This document shows positions 1-8,600 of a stretch of 64,000 bases of DNA, one piece after another (within the stretch, counting starts at the first letter, position 1; each line of letters starts with the position of its first letter). The stretch comes from Paenibacillus albus (lineage in GTDB: Bacteria > Bacillota > Bacilli > Paenibacillales > Paenibacillaceae), in the NCBI RefSeq assembly GCF_003952225.1, contig NZ_CP034437.1, positions 2,246,501 to 2,310,500 of the forward strand, written 5' to 3'. The translations under genes and the position numbers were made by a program. The notes under the pieces were generated by a model. The model made no database searches, had not been told where the DNA came from, and saw only the letters and a program-made list of their open reading frames with translations.

Positions 1-1
1 G

Positions 2-136
2 TGTGAAACATTAGCTTATCTGCCCAATCTTTGTGACATCATCGGGGATCGTCTCCTATTCGATATGACTTCGGGACAACTAAGAGAAACCCATTTGCAT
101 GCAACATCTGAGTTGATCGCTCAAATGACGCCTTAA
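2..136 (+). CDS. 3' end of an unrecognised gene (partial)
   Basis: The frame beginning at base 2 is open into the window and stops with TAA at 134-136, giving a 44-residue C-terminal fragment with the end SELIAQMTP. The fragment contains no motif I recognise, so no function is offered. It is followed after 17 bases by a ten-codon reading frame with a good ribosome-binding site. The fragment could also be a chance open frame, although its direction matches the next genes. Confidence 0.35.
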   Translation, partial: CETLAYLPNLCDIIGDRLLFDMTSGQLRETHLHATSELIAQMTP

Positions 137-153
137 ATTGGGAGGTGGTGATC

Positions 154-186
154 ATGTTATCCAAACGATTTAACGACAGCAGTTAA
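154..186 (+). CDS. Ten-codon reading frame with strong SD (possible leader peptide)
   Basis: ATG at 154 is preceded by GGAGGTG at 141-147, a near-ideal Shine-Dalgarno at normal spacing, and encodes MLSKRFNDSS before TAA. It lies between the preceding stop and the large SLH gene. It may be a leader peptide or the broken start of a lost gene. Nothing in the ten residues indicates a role. Downstream, the 9-mer CATAAGCTT occurs twice (194-202 and 208-216) before the SLH gene. Confidence 0.25.
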   Translation: MLSKRFNDSS

Positions 187-251
187 TGTCAGGCATAAGC
201 TTTCATACATAAGCTTGAACTTATAAATCTATGAATATTTAGGAGGAAGAC

Positions 252-3200
252 GTGAGAATGGCTTTGAGAATAAGAAAGATGCCGCTGTTTATTGCACTAA
301 TGCTCTTCATTTCGCTGTTTCCAACTGCGGTGTTTGCAGCTGACGACGTTCCAGCTGACAGTGTTGCTGCCGATTCCATCATTTACAACCTTGGCAACCA
401 AGAGGTAACCGTTGATACCGATGAATCGACAGAGGTTACGGCTAATCATCAGCTATTCGATGAGAATGGCAATTACACCATCCAATTGGAAGATAACGCA
501 TTCTTCCCGTATGAAGTAAAGTTCAAAGAGAACGGCGAAGCAACCGTTCAAACGTTCGACACCAGTGAAAGTACGGTTACTGTTGGAGGTCACGCGTTCA
601 ACGTGGTTTCAAACACATCAGATGAGAACCGGTTGTCACAGATCGGATTCAACATCGGCGGAACCTATATTCCGGCCGTAAGCAAAGCGAAAACGTTCAC
701 GCCGAATCCCGCGCGTTCTCTACGTTCGCTGCCACTAACTACCGTGAACGTAACCGCAGATTTATCGGGTTATTTGCCCGCAGAATTGAAGTCCGTGCAA
801 TTGTCGACTTTATTAAACGGTCTAACCCCTTCACAGACAATTGGCGAGACGGATAAGGTCGTTTGGGTAAAGAAATATTACTCGTCTAGCGATGAAGACG
901 AATTCAAGATTGCCGAGCAGGACGATCGAATAGACCTATCTCCAAAGTACTCAGGAAACAGCAGTGTCTACCTTGAGTTGATCGTTGGTTCGGCTCAGCA
1001 GCTTGATCCGAACAATACTCGTTACATTGTTAGAATCAATATCACAAGTTCAGACGATGCCCTGCAATTTGAGCTGTATACGCAGGACGGGCAAACTCGT
1101 ACAAATGCTAACTCGAGAACCGAATACCTTGGCACTACGAACGTCTATAATCCTACGACACAGACATATGAAACCGTGCCCATGCAACAATTGTCTGTGG
1201 CCTCACAATATGATTATAATACTGAATTCTATCTTGGAATGTCCCTGAATCCCGCTTTCAACAATGTTGACGTAGCTGTGTACAAAGGACTCTACGCAAC
1301 AGCAGAGGAAGCGGCAAGCGGTGAGAATGTCACCTCATCTGTTTGGAATCAGACGATGGCAAGTGTTGATGCCGGGTTGTTGGGCAATTACGCAAACTAT
1401 CAGCAGAATCAGTATTTCACAGTGGTGTACTCTCGTAACGAAAGCGTTACCGCCGTGGAAAACTTTAAGCTCTATGTGTATCCGAGAAGCAATTATATGT
1501 ATCCTAGCGGAATGTTCCTACACGAAAATAACAATAATCGATATGTGTATCATGGGTACAGTCAATCTGGCACAGGCGGAGTTCAAACATACACGTTTGA
1601 TTTGTACAAAGAATATCCTGCGAATGCTGCTTATAACTTTACAATGAACTATACTCATGAGAATAGTTCCAGTGGTTGGGATACGGCATCCGAGTATGTT
1701 ACGAAAGCGGTTGTCGGTCATTTCGATACCCTCCAAGCCGCGTCTGGAGCTGCTGATATTAAAGAACAGCTTTTCGGCAAGACATATGGGACAGGTTATC
1801 TCGCTAATTACAGCGGAAATGGGAAGAAATTTACCATATTTGCTGAAGGTGAGGTATACAAGATCACGATTAAAGCAGTAACTGGAACAACGAGCGAGAA
1901 TGAAACTTCTGGCATACCAAGTTTAAATCAAGATACTTATTTCCGCATGAATGGTGCACAATCCGATAATGGTTCTCTTGAAACGTATACGGTTCCATAC
2001 AATGATGACACCTACTACACTGAAGGGTTCCAAACTCTGCTCATCAATGCGACAGACACGGATATGACGACGCTGAAGCCGACGTTCTATGTGGCTAACC
2101 CTCCGAAGGCATATGCAGGAGCAAATGGAGCTGCAGAGCAAACGTCCGGACAGTCCATACAAGACTTCTCCCATGGTCCGGTGCTGTATTCAGCAAAGGC
2201 CGAAGATGGTCACGAGGTGAAAAACTATCAAGTTTCATTCGTCAAGAAATTTGACGGTGCCGCTTCGTTATTCGTTAACGGTCCTGATACCCGTGAGGTC
2301 TATCTGGATGAAGTGTATAAGTATCGCCATGACATCTTTATTGCTAACGTAGGTACAGAAGCGTTGACCGGTCTGTCGGTAGAACTTAATGCTACCAACG
2401 TCAAGCTCGATCCTTATTGGACGTTTGGCGGCGACGGCAACGATACGCTTGCACCGTTCACCTCCGTTGGAAATTACAATTACGATAGAGGCAAGTATGA
2501 AGTTGATAATGTGGCCAAAATTCGTTTGGTGCCTGCAGAGCAAAGCGATGCGAACTATACGAATGATGGACTGATTAGCGGTACGCTGACCATCAAGAGT
2601 ACCAATGGCGGCACTCGCATAATCAATCTCACAGGTACGGCGGGCAATCCGAAAATCATTACGGAAAGCGTTGCGGACGGCGTTAAATACGTTCCATATT
2701 CAAGGCTTATTCAGACCAACAATATGCACGATTGGAACAAGGTAACGTTCTCATTAACGTCCGGAACACTTCCTACTGGCTTGACGCTATTGCCTAATGG
2801 TGAAATCTACGGTATCCCGAAAGTAACAGGTGACTTTACGTTCTCAGTGCGGGCTACGTACAGCTATACAGAGTTCCAACCTTCTGACGCAACTTATACG
2901 CTGTCAATTAAGGATAACACTGACGCGAATGTTGACGCACAAGTTGACCCAGGGTATTCCATTCAAGTTCGCATACCTGCGACAGTGACCTCGTACGCTG
3001 ACAACGAGTTCAAAATTGAAGGTGTATTAGCTGAGTTTAAAGATCTCTACATCGACGGCGTTAAACTAAGAAAGAATATCGACTATACCGCTACGTCAGG
3101 TAGTACAAGAATCATCGTGAAATCGCAGACGTTCAGTGGGCAGGCTAACGGATCCCACACGATCGCCGGAGAGTTCCGTGTGGACGGCGATACGAGCAAA

Positions 3201-4541
3201 GAAATGAAAAAGGCCGCTCAGAACTATACGATTAACGTCACTAAAACTAGCGGAAATAACAACAACAATAACAGCGGTGGTAACAACAGCGGAAATAGTA
3301 GTAGTGGAGAAAGTAACAGCGGGGATAGTAATGATAGCTCAACTACCCCACCTGCCCCTCCTAAGCCGACGAGCTGGATAGCAGCTGACGCAACAATAGC
3401 TGACGGAGTAGCGTCTGCAAGCATCTCCGATTCTAGCATTGCTAGTGCAATCGACGTAGCTCTGAAGAACAATGAAGCGGTGGTAATCAAGGTCGAACCG
3501 AAAACCGCAGCCAAACTTGCAGTGAAGATGAGCAGAGGAGCACTCAATAAACTTGTCAACAGCAATGTGTTGCTAACTGTTAATGGCGGAACGATAGGTA
3601 CGCTTACGTTCGATATCAATTCGCTTAAAGCAATTGCAACAGGTACTGGCAAAGCATCAGATGACTTGGTTATTAACCTAGGACTGATTAATAAATCTAA
3701 TCTGCCTGCTGCACAACAAAAATTAATGTCAAACAATGACGTTGTTGTAAAAAGCTCTGTCATTCTCGGCGGAAAAGGTGTCAGCAGTTTTGGTAAAGGG
3801 ATTGTCAGGCTGAGGGTACCATTCACGCTTGCTAGTGGAGTGAAGACAACGCAAGTTGTGCCATACTATCTGAACGAGAGCACGAGTAAGCTAGAGCTAG
3901 TTATGGGCGGCTACAACTCAGCCATGACAACAGTCGATCTTCAACTGCGGCACTTCTCGATCTACGTCGTGAAGGTCAGCAATAAGAAGTACGAGGGGCA
4001 CGGCGGTTGGTTTGACAGCAACCTTGACTGGGCGGTTCAACGTAATTTGCTCGAAAAATATATTGTTGTTGGCAAGATTGATGTCGCGCAGGAAGTAAGC
4101 AGAGCTGACTTCGTTGTCTCTCTGATGAAAGCACTAGGCATTCAACCGCTATCCACGTTTAAAGTGAAGCAGTTCGCTGATGTTAGCGGTGCAGATGCGT
4201 CGTATATTCGTACCGCGAAAGAACTCGGTATTATCACTGGTGTTGGCAATAATCATTTTGACCCTAACCATACATCGAAACGTGGCGAGCAGTTCCAAAT
4301 CGTCTACAATTTGATTAAGGCGAAAATTTCAACGGTCGATAGTAAGAACACGAACAAGAATATTTCCGACTACAAAGACGCAGCGTCGGTTCCGAACTGG
4401 TTGAAACCTGCATTAAGCGAGTTGTTAAAGCTCGGTGTTATACAGGGTGATGGAACAAATCTGAAAGTGAAAGATAACTTCACGATCGCAGAGTTTTGCG
4501 TAGTTTTGAAAAAAATGGCTACCCCAACAGCGGCGGGGTAA
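252..4541 (+). CDS. Large secreted surface protein with C-terminal SLH domains
   Basis: A 1429-residue exported protein. The N-terminus is a classical signal peptide (basic start, hydrophobic run, AVFA/ADD cleavage around residue 29). Residues about 796-885 look like a putative Ig-fold domain (LPTGLTLLPNGEIYG pattern of the He_PIG type). A low-complexity Asn/Ser/Gly then Pro linker lies at about 996-1040, and three SLH-type segments occupy about 1250-1428 (WAVQRNLL, AKELGIITG, SELLKLGVIQG). SLH domains bind pyruvylated secondary wall polymer, so the protein should be anchored outside the cell wall. The start used is GTG 252, five bases after AGGAGG (241-246); ATG 258 is the alternative and removes two residues. 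The middle is beta-rich and unassigned, and no enzymatic motif was seen. A terminator follows directly. Confidence 0.9.
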   Translation: MRMALRIRKMPLFIALMLFISLFPTAVFAADDVPADSVAADSIIYNLGNQEVTVDTDESTEVTANHQLFDENGNYTIQLEDNAFFPYEVKFKENGEATVQTFDTSESTVTVGGHAFNVVSNTSDENRLSQIGFNIGGTYIPAVSKAKTFTPNPARSLRSLPLTTVNVTADLSGYLPAELKSVQLSTLLNGLTPSQTIGETDKVVWVKKYYSSSDEDEFKIAEQDDRIDLSPKYSGNSSVYLELIVGSAQQLDPNNTRYIVRINITSSDDALQFELYTQDGQTRTNANSRTEYLGTTNVYNPTTQTYETVPMQQLSVASQYDYNTEFYLGMSLNPAFNNVDVAVYKGLYATAEEAASGENVTSSVWNQTMASVDAGLLGNYANYQQNQYFTVVYSRNESVTAVENFKLYVYPRSNYMYPSGMFLHENNNNRYVYHGYSQSGTGGVQTYTFDLYKEYPANAAYNFTMNYTHENSSSGWDTASEYVTKAVVGHFDTLQAASGAADIKEQLFGKTYGTGYLANYSGNGKKFTIFAEGEVYKITIKAVTGTTSENETSGIPSLNQDTYFRMNGAQSDNGSLETYTVPYNDDTYYTEGFQTLLINATDTDMTTLKPTFYVANPPKAYAGANGAAEQTSGQSIQDFSHGPVLYSAKAEDGHEVKNYQVSFVKKFDGAASLFVNGPDTREVYLDEVYKYRHDIFIANVGTEALTGLSVELNATNVKLDPYWTFGGDGNDTLAPFTSVGNYNYDRGKYEVDNVAKIRLVPAEQSDANYTNDGLISGTLTIKSTNGGTRIINLTGTAGNPKIITESVADGVKYVPYSRLIQTNNMHDWNKVTFSLTSGTLPTGLTLLPNGEIYGIPKVTGDFTFSVRATYSYTEFQPSDATYTLSIKDNTDANVDAQVDPGYSIQVRIPATVTSYADNEFKIEGVLAEFKDLYIDGVKLRKNIDYTATSGSTRIIVKSQTFSGQANGSHTIAGEFRVDGDTSKEMKKAAQNYTINVTKTSGNNNNNNSGGNNSGNSSSGESNSGDSNDSSTTPPAPPKPTSWIAADATIADGVASASISDSSIASAIDVALKNNEAVVIKVEPKTAAKLAVKMSRGALNKLVNSNVLLTVNGGTIGTLTFDINSLKAIATGTGKASDDLVINLGLINKSNLPAAQQKLMSNNDVVVKSSVILGGKGVSSFGKGIVRLRVPFTLASGVKTTQVVPYYLNESTSKLELVMGGYNSAMTTVDLQLRHFSIYVVKVSNKKYEGHGGWFDSNLDWAVQRNLLEKYIVVGKIDVAQEVSRADFVVSLMKALGIQPLSTFKVKQFADVSGADASYIRTAKELGIITGVGNNHFDPNHTSKRGEQFQIVYNLIKAKISTVDSKNTNKNISDYKDAASVPNWLKPALSELLKLGVIQGDGTNLKVKDNFTIAEFCVVLKKMATPTAAG

Positions 4542-4570
4542 TTTATTAACACGAATTTTAATTAATTAGG

Positions 4571-4605
4571 AAAGAGCATCCGATGACTTCCGGATGCTCT
4601 TTTTG
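4571..4605 (+). terminator. Rho-independent terminator after the SLH gene
   Basis: AAGAGCATCCG (4572-4582) pairs with CGGATGCTCTT across an 8-base loop and runs into TTTTTG. The hairpin is A/T flanked on both sides, so it can also serve the convergent HxlR gene, whose stop begins at 4615. Confidence 0.85.
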
Positions 4606-4614
4606 TCCGTATAA

Positions 4615-4929
4615 TTAAGCCCAGTCGCGAGCCCACTTCTTCATTTCGAGCAAAATGCCGCTGAATGCTTCTCCCTTGGTTGTCAGGCGATACTCGACGG
4701 TTGGCGGGACTGTGGCATGGATTGTTCGAGTGACGACCTGATTCTCCTCCAAGTGGCGCAGCGTCTCCGTGAGCATTTTTGAACTGATACCGTTAATACT
4801 GCTCTTAAGCTCGGTGAATCTCTTTATTCCATGAAAGAATAGTTCGCGAATGACAAGAAAAGACCATTTGCCACCGATGATCCGTAATGACTTTTCAATC
4901 TCGCATTCATAGCTTTCTTCGTTTCCCAT
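4615..4929 (-). CDS. HxlR-family transcriptional regulator
   Basis: A 104-residue winged-helix protein with the family hallmarks: a Cys near the N-terminus (YECEIEKSL, Cys9), IIGGKWSFLVIRELFFHGIKRFTEL, then the recognition region GISSKMLTETLRHLEENQVV and the wing VEYRLTTKGEAF. Many HxlR proteins (for example YodB and HypR) sense electrophiles or oxidants through this N-terminal Cys; that role is family knowledge. It is divergent from the epimerase gene at 5118, and the shared 188-bp region carries a CCGTAAG/CTTACGG dyad that is a candidate operator. AAAGGAG lies 9 bases before ATG. Confidence 0.88.
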   Translation of the reverse strand: MGNEESYECEIEKSLRIIGGKWSFLVIRELFFHGIKRFTELKSSINGISSKMLTETLRHLEENQVVTRTIHATVPPTVEYRLTTKGEAFSGILLEMKKWARDWA

Positions 4930-5010
4930 AGATCGTTAACTCCTTTGCTTAGGTGAACATTTCCTTTGAATACTATTCGAAGCAGCTTGCCGAAATCCTT
5001 CCAATAGTCA

Positions 5011-5050
5011 CCGTAAGGTAACAAACTATGATTAAAGTGCGTACTTACGG
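5011..5050. promoter_or_regulatory. Candidate HxlR operator dyad
   Basis: CCGTAAG (5011-5017) and CTTACGG (5044-5050) form a perfect 7-bp inverted repeat separated by 26 bases between the divergent HxlR and epimerase genes. GTAAC and GTAC half-sites flank the dyad. Known HxlR-type boxes contain GTAAG/CTTAC half-sites, so assignment to the neighbouring regulator is reasonable but inferred. Confidence 0.45.
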
Positions 5051-5117
5051 AATCCGTGTAGATCCATTAAGATATGGCGGAGAGCTAATATTCACTTCAT
5101 ATGGAGGTCTTCAAACG

Positions 5118-5993
5118 ATGAAAGTACTTGTAACCGGCGCATCCGGTAATGGAGGACAAGCCGTATGTCAGAGACTGCTGCAAGCTGGCCATCAAGTGAG
5201 AATGGCAGATGTGATGCCGTCGAAGGTGAATGGCAAAGCGGCTGAATTTGTCCGGTGCGATACTCGCACGGTTTCAGATGTTCAGCAGGCAGTCCGAGGG
5301 ATGGATGGAGTCATTCACCTAGCGGCATGGCACTGCGCCCATCAGCCTCCGGTCAGTGACGATACGATATTCGCTGTCAACGTGGACGGCACCTACAATG
5401 TATTGGAAGCTTGTAGAAAAGAAGGCGTTCGTTCAATTGTTTACGCGTCGTCAATGGCATATGGATGGTGGTCTGTCTATGGCGTGAGCAAAGTCATTGG
5501 CGAAGACCTTTGCAGAGCCTACCATGAAATGACGGGCGCTTCAATCGCGATGCTCCGTTATCATGAGTTCATTCCGAGGCCGTATCTGGAATTCGGAGCA
5601 AGGCTGCTCCGCAACGGCGTTGACCGCAGGGACGTGGCATCGGCGACGGTCATGGCACTGGAAGCCGCAGCAGCGAAAGCCTTCGGATTATTCCGTACGA
5701 TCATTCATACTAACCATGAAATGCCCGAGCACGTAAGAGCGGATTTCACCCAATTAGGGCTGGAATGGTGCGAACAACAGGTACCGGGAAGCTCTCAACT
5801 GATAGAGAAATATGGCATCGAACTGCCAAAGGACATTGAACAGCATGATTTGTCCGAAGCAAACCGTGTGCTGGGCTGGAAGCCTCAGATCGGGTTCACC
5901 GACTTTTTGCGAGATCTGAAGCTGCGCAATGAACAGGGGCTTGAGATACACGACCTTGTCGTACCCTCAGAGCTTCCGAATGGATTGACATAG
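5118..5993 (+). CDS. NAD-dependent epimerase/dehydratase-family protein
   Basis: A 291-residue extended-SDR-type protein. The Rossmann glycine motif TGASGNGG is at residues 6-13, Asp31 follows beta-2 as expected for NAD(H), and the YxxxK pair is Tyr121/Lys125 (YGVSK). The start is ATG 5118, chosen because GGAGGT (5103-5108) sits 9 bases upstream and the Rossmann strand begins at once; an upstream in-frame ATG at 5028 would add a 30-residue tail unlike the family. The stretch between the SSMAYG strand end and the catalytic Tyr is only a few residues, shorter than usual, so the substrate loop may be trimmed. It precedes the AKR-like gene by 52 bases and is divergent from HxlR. Substrate unknown. 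Confidence 0.85.
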   Translation: MKVLVTGASGNGGQAVCQRLLQAGHQVRMADVMPSKVNGKAAEFVRCDTRTVSDVQQAVRGMDGVIHLAAWHCAHQPPVSDDTIFAVNVDGTYNVLEACRKEGVRSIVYASSMAYGWWSVYGVSKVIGEDLCRAYHEMTGASIAMLRYHEFIPRPYLEFGARLLRNGVDRRDVASATVMALEAAAAKAFGLFRTIIHTNHEMPEHVRADFTQLGLEWCEQQVPGSSQLIEKYGIELPKDIEQHDLSEANRVLGWKPQIGFTDFLRDLKLRNEQGLEIHDLVVPSELPNGLT

Positions 5994-6045
5994 TAACGAG
6001 ATTTGGTGATCAGCGAACATTCATTAATTGTGGGAGGTTGTATGG

Positions 6046-7002
6046 ATGATAACAAGAAAACTGGGTTCAACCACGGTTGAAACAGCGCCAATTGTTCTTG
6101 GAGGACATGGATTTATTGATTTTATGGGGAGACCGAAGCCGGCCATTGAAGAAGCGGCTAAAGTCGTCTCCTACCTAGCAGAGCAGGGGTTAACCCACTT
6201 TGACTGTACCTTTGCATCCGAGAGACAGATTTACAGTGAGATACTGAAGAAGACGGGACTCAGAGGGAAGCTGCTTCCTGTCATATGGCATGGATGGCAT
6301 GAACGTGAGGAAAAGAGTGCGGATGATATCGTTTCCAATTTCAAATATATACTGGATGAGCTGGGATGCGAGAAAGCAGGTATGGTGATCTTTCATAACA
6401 CCTGGCCAGAGGGACCGGCCGCCGGGAATGTAGAACAGCCCTATCCGGATTGGGTATTCGAAGGATTTCAACGGTTGAAAAGTGAGGGTCTTGCTGATGC
6501 AGTGGGCTGGGGGATGCTCTCTGGCGGCAGATTATCCGAAGAATATTTATATCAAATTTGGGAGCAAATTGATTTCATTGCACCATACTGGAACTACAGC
6601 CTGCGCCGTCAGCAATTTATGGTCGAATTTGCCCGTGAGCATGGACTTGGCGTTTACGCAGTAGGCGCTTTTGCAAGAGGAGCCGTCTTCAAGTGGCCAG
6701 GTGTGAAACCTGAAGAATTGGTACGCCCTTGGCTGAAATGGATCTTAAGGGAGCCCTCCGTCTTTGCCACTTCCGTAAGTCTCTCTACAATGGAAGAAGC
6801 ACAATTGACTCTGAGCGCTTGCGATGGAAAACCGATGAGCGGGGAGGAAGCTTTGTACTTTCATCGCATGAATTTCCCGATTCAGATGGTTGATTACCGC
6901 ATACATAATGGACAGCGAAGCTTGCAAGAATTCGAGATGATGTCACCAGAAGCCCATGGCAGTAATATGATTAGCCGAAATATGATCAAATGGAAAGAAT
7001 AA
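6046..7002 (+). CDS. Aldo/keto-reductase-like protein with degenerate active site
   Basis: A 318-residue protein with the overall aldo/keto-reductase layout (VVSYLAEQGLTHFDCT, then LKSEGLADAVGWGML), but the catalytic tetrad is incomplete. Asp53 (HFDCT) and His117 (MVIFHNTW) are present, while the position five residues after Asp53 is Ser58 instead of Tyr, and the Lys of the usual TK motif is replaced by Trp81 (LPVIWHG). It probably does not catalyse standard ketone reduction. The start is ATG 6046, 8 bases after GGGAGGT (6031-6037); TTG 6028 overlaps that site and is rejected. It is likely co-transcribed with the epimerase gene, and both may respond to HxlR. A shared terminator separates it from the convergent map gene. 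Confidence 0.8.
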   Translation: MITRKLGSTTVETAPIVLGGHGFIDFMGRPKPAIEEAAKVVSYLAEQGLTHFDCTFASERQIYSEILKKTGLRGKLLPVIWHGWHEREEKSADDIVSNFKYILDELGCEKAGMVIFHNTWPEGPAAGNVEQPYPDWVFEGFQRLKSEGLADAVGWGMLSGGRLSEEYLYQIWEQIDFIAPYWNYSLRRQQFMVEFAREHGLGVYAVGAFARGAVFKWPGVKPEELVRPWLKWILREPSVFATSVSLSTMEEAQLTLSACDGKPMSGEEALYFHRMNFPIQMVDYRIHNGQRSLQEFEMMSPEAHGSNMISRNMIKWKE

Positions 7003-7033
7003 CGAGTCACAGACGATGATGGATATATTAAAA

Positions 7034-7066
7034 AAGAGGTCGACCATCCCGGTGGTCGACCTCTTA
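7034..7066. terminator. Bidirectional terminator between AKR-like gene and map
   Basis: GAGGTCGACCA (7036-7046) pairs perfectly with TGGTCGACCTC (7053-7063) around a six-base loop. It is flanked by A5 on the left and TTACTAT on the right, so it suits the two convergent genes. Confidence 0.85.
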
Positions 7067-7071
7067 CTATT

Positions 7072-7818
7072 CTATTGCGCGGTTAGAATTACTGGACCTT
7101 CAGCCGTGATTGCGATCGTATGCTCGTATTGCGCGGCGAGCTTGTGGTCCAGTGTCCGCGCGGTCCAGCCGTCTGAATCGATTGTCATGTGGTAGGTGCC
7201 TTCGGTGATCATGGGCTCGATCGTGAACACCATGCCTTCCTTAATGCGATTGCCCTTACCTGGCTTGCCGACATGCATATAGTTCGGCTCCTCGTGCAGG
7301 TCCCGGCCGATACCATGGGCGAGAAGATCGCGCACGACGCCGAAGCCGTGCGATTCTGCATGCTGCTGGATCACGCTAGTCACATCGCCGAGCCGATTGC
7401 CTGGCTGCGCCTGCGCGATACCGAGGTCAAGACATTCCTTCGTGACGCGCATCAGCTTCTCGGCTATCGGTGAGATCTGTCCGACCGCGTAGCTCCAGGC
7501 TGAATCGCCGAGCCAGCCGTCAAGCTCTGCGACTGTGTCGATGGTCACGATATCGCCTTCCTCAAGTGGCTTATTGCTAGGAAAGCCATGAGCGATGACA
7601 TCGTTGACGGAGGCGCAAGTCGCATATTGATAGCCTTTGTAGCCTTTCGTGTATGGTTTGGCGCCGTGTTTTTTAATAATCTCCTCAAAAATACGCTCAA
7701 TCTCGTTCGTTGTGATGCCCGGTTTGATGAGTGGGGCGATCGTGCGATGACATTCGGCTACCACTTGACATGCCTTGCGGATAGCTTCGATTTCATGCTT
7801 GCTTTTTAAGATGATCAT
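7072..7818 (-). CDS. map: Type I methionine aminopeptidase
   Basis: A 248-residue cytosolic metalloprotease that removes the initiator methionine. All five metal ligands are in place: Asp94 and Asp105 (TIDTVAELDGWLGD, the 11-residue spacing of E. coli MetAP), His168 (LAHGIGRDLHEEP), Glu201 (FTIEPMI) and Glu232 (YEHT). Length is normal for a bacterial type I enzyme without extensions. It is not next to secY/adk/infA, so it is probably a second, stand-alone copy of the kind Bacillus keeps as well as the ribosomal-protein-cluster copy. It lies 7 bases downstream of a tetR gene and is probably co-transcribed with it. Confidence 0.93.
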   Translation of the reverse strand: MIILKSKHEIEAIRKACQVVAECHRTIAPLIKPGITTNEIERIFEEIIKKHGAKPYTKGYKGYQYATCASVNDVIAHGFPSNKPLEEGDIVTIDTVAELDGWLGDSAWSYAVGQISPIAEKLMRVTKECLDLGIAQAQPGNRLGDVTSVIQQHAESHGFGVVRDLLAHGIGRDLHEEPNYMHVGKPGKGNRIKEGMVFTIEPMITEGTYHMTIDSDGWTARTLDHKLAAQYEHTIAITAEGPVILTAQ

Positions 7819-7825
7819 TATCGTA

Positions 7826-8401
7826 TTAGGACTCCTTCGTAATAGCTTGCGTCGCGAGATAGGCGATTCGATCTACATCCAACCTGGAAGTGCCCGCATA
7901 ATAGTGCAACCCGCAGCAACCAACCAGCACCGCAAGCATATGGTCAACACTCTCGTCTTCGCACTGGGCAATCGTTTGGAGTGGAACGTACAACTGCTCC
8001 ATGAATCTCCTCTTGGCGATGTGTCTATCCTTTGTAGGCAAGCTTACATAATGTTCCATCGCCATCTTGTAAACGAGATATGCGCGGGCGTCCGATTGCC
8101 ACAGCTCGAGCAGCGCCTTGCAATAAGTGAGCAGCTGCGGGCTGCTGCCGCTGATGTTCACCCATTCTGCCAAGGCTTGCTCGCATCGCTCGAAGCCGCT
8201 GCCCAGCACATCTTCGATTAATAAATGCCTGTTGGGATAATAATGGTATACCGTGCCGTACCCGAGCTCAGCTTCGCGGGCGATATCACGAATATCAAAG
8301 CTGCCGCCTGAGAGGAAGAAGGCGCGTGCGGCGACGTCTAGAATCTGCTCTCTGCGCTGTAATCGTATGAACTCATTCTGTTCTTTGGTACGAGGGGACA
8401 T
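7826..8401 (-). CDS. TetR-family transcriptional regulator
   Basis: A 191-residue protein with an N-terminal TetR helix-turn-helix at about residues 18-62 (ILDVAARAFFLSGGSFDIRDIAREAELGYGTVYHYYPNRHLLIEDVL), including the conserved YxYYxNR tail of the recognition helix. The C-terminal ligand domain is unassigned. ATG is preceded by AAAGGAGA about 11 bases upstream. It is upstream of map in the same direction and divergent from the iron lipoprotein gene. A TGGACAAA/TTTGTCCA inverted repeat upstream (8481-8515) may be its own operator. Confidence 0.88.
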   Translation of the reverse strand: MSPRTKEQNEFIRLQRREQILDVAARAFFLSGGSFDIRDIAREAELGYGTVYHYYPNRHLLIEDVLGSGFERCEQALAEWVNISGSSPQLLTYCKALLELWQSDARAYLVYKMAMEHYVSLPTKDRHIAKRRFMEQLYVPLQTIAQCEDESVDHMLAVLVGCCGLHYYAGTSRLDVDRIAYLATQAITKES

Positions 8402-8480
8402 AGGTGAGAGAATCTCCTTTTATAGACCTGCATATTTGTCGATATAAAAATAGTAACGCATGGCGTTGGGAAATGCAACT

Positions 8481-8515
8481 TGGACAAAACCCAATGAGCG
8501 CCTTGAGTTTGTCCA
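8481..8515. promoter_or_regulatory. Inverted repeat upstream of tetR (candidate operator)
   Basis: TGGACAAA (8481-8488) and TTTGTCCA (8508-8515) are perfect 8-bp inverted arms with a 19-base spacer, 80-115 bases upstream of the tetR start. TetR proteins often autoregulate through such sites; the link is positional only. Confidence 0.35.
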
Positions 8516-8555
8516 TTGAGTCGTGCTAAGGTATCCATTATGATAAGCATTAACT

Positions 8556-8574
8556 GATAATGATTATCATTATC
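8556..8574. promoter_or_regulatory. Fur box
   Basis: The 19-mer beginning GATAATGATT matches the classical Fur box (GATAATGATAATCATTATC) at all positions except the central base. It sits 27 bases before the start of the siderophore-binding lipoprotein gene, where bound Fe-Fur would block transcription. This makes iron-repressed expression the most direct reading. Confidence 0.9.
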
Positions 8575-8600
8575 TATATCAATTAATAAGGAGAACGAAT

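Noticed and set aside
5028..5117. Upstream ATG extending the epimerase by 30 residues
   Set aside because: It lies inside the operator dyad region, has no ribosome site, and puts 30 residues before a Rossmann fold that normally starts at the N-terminus.
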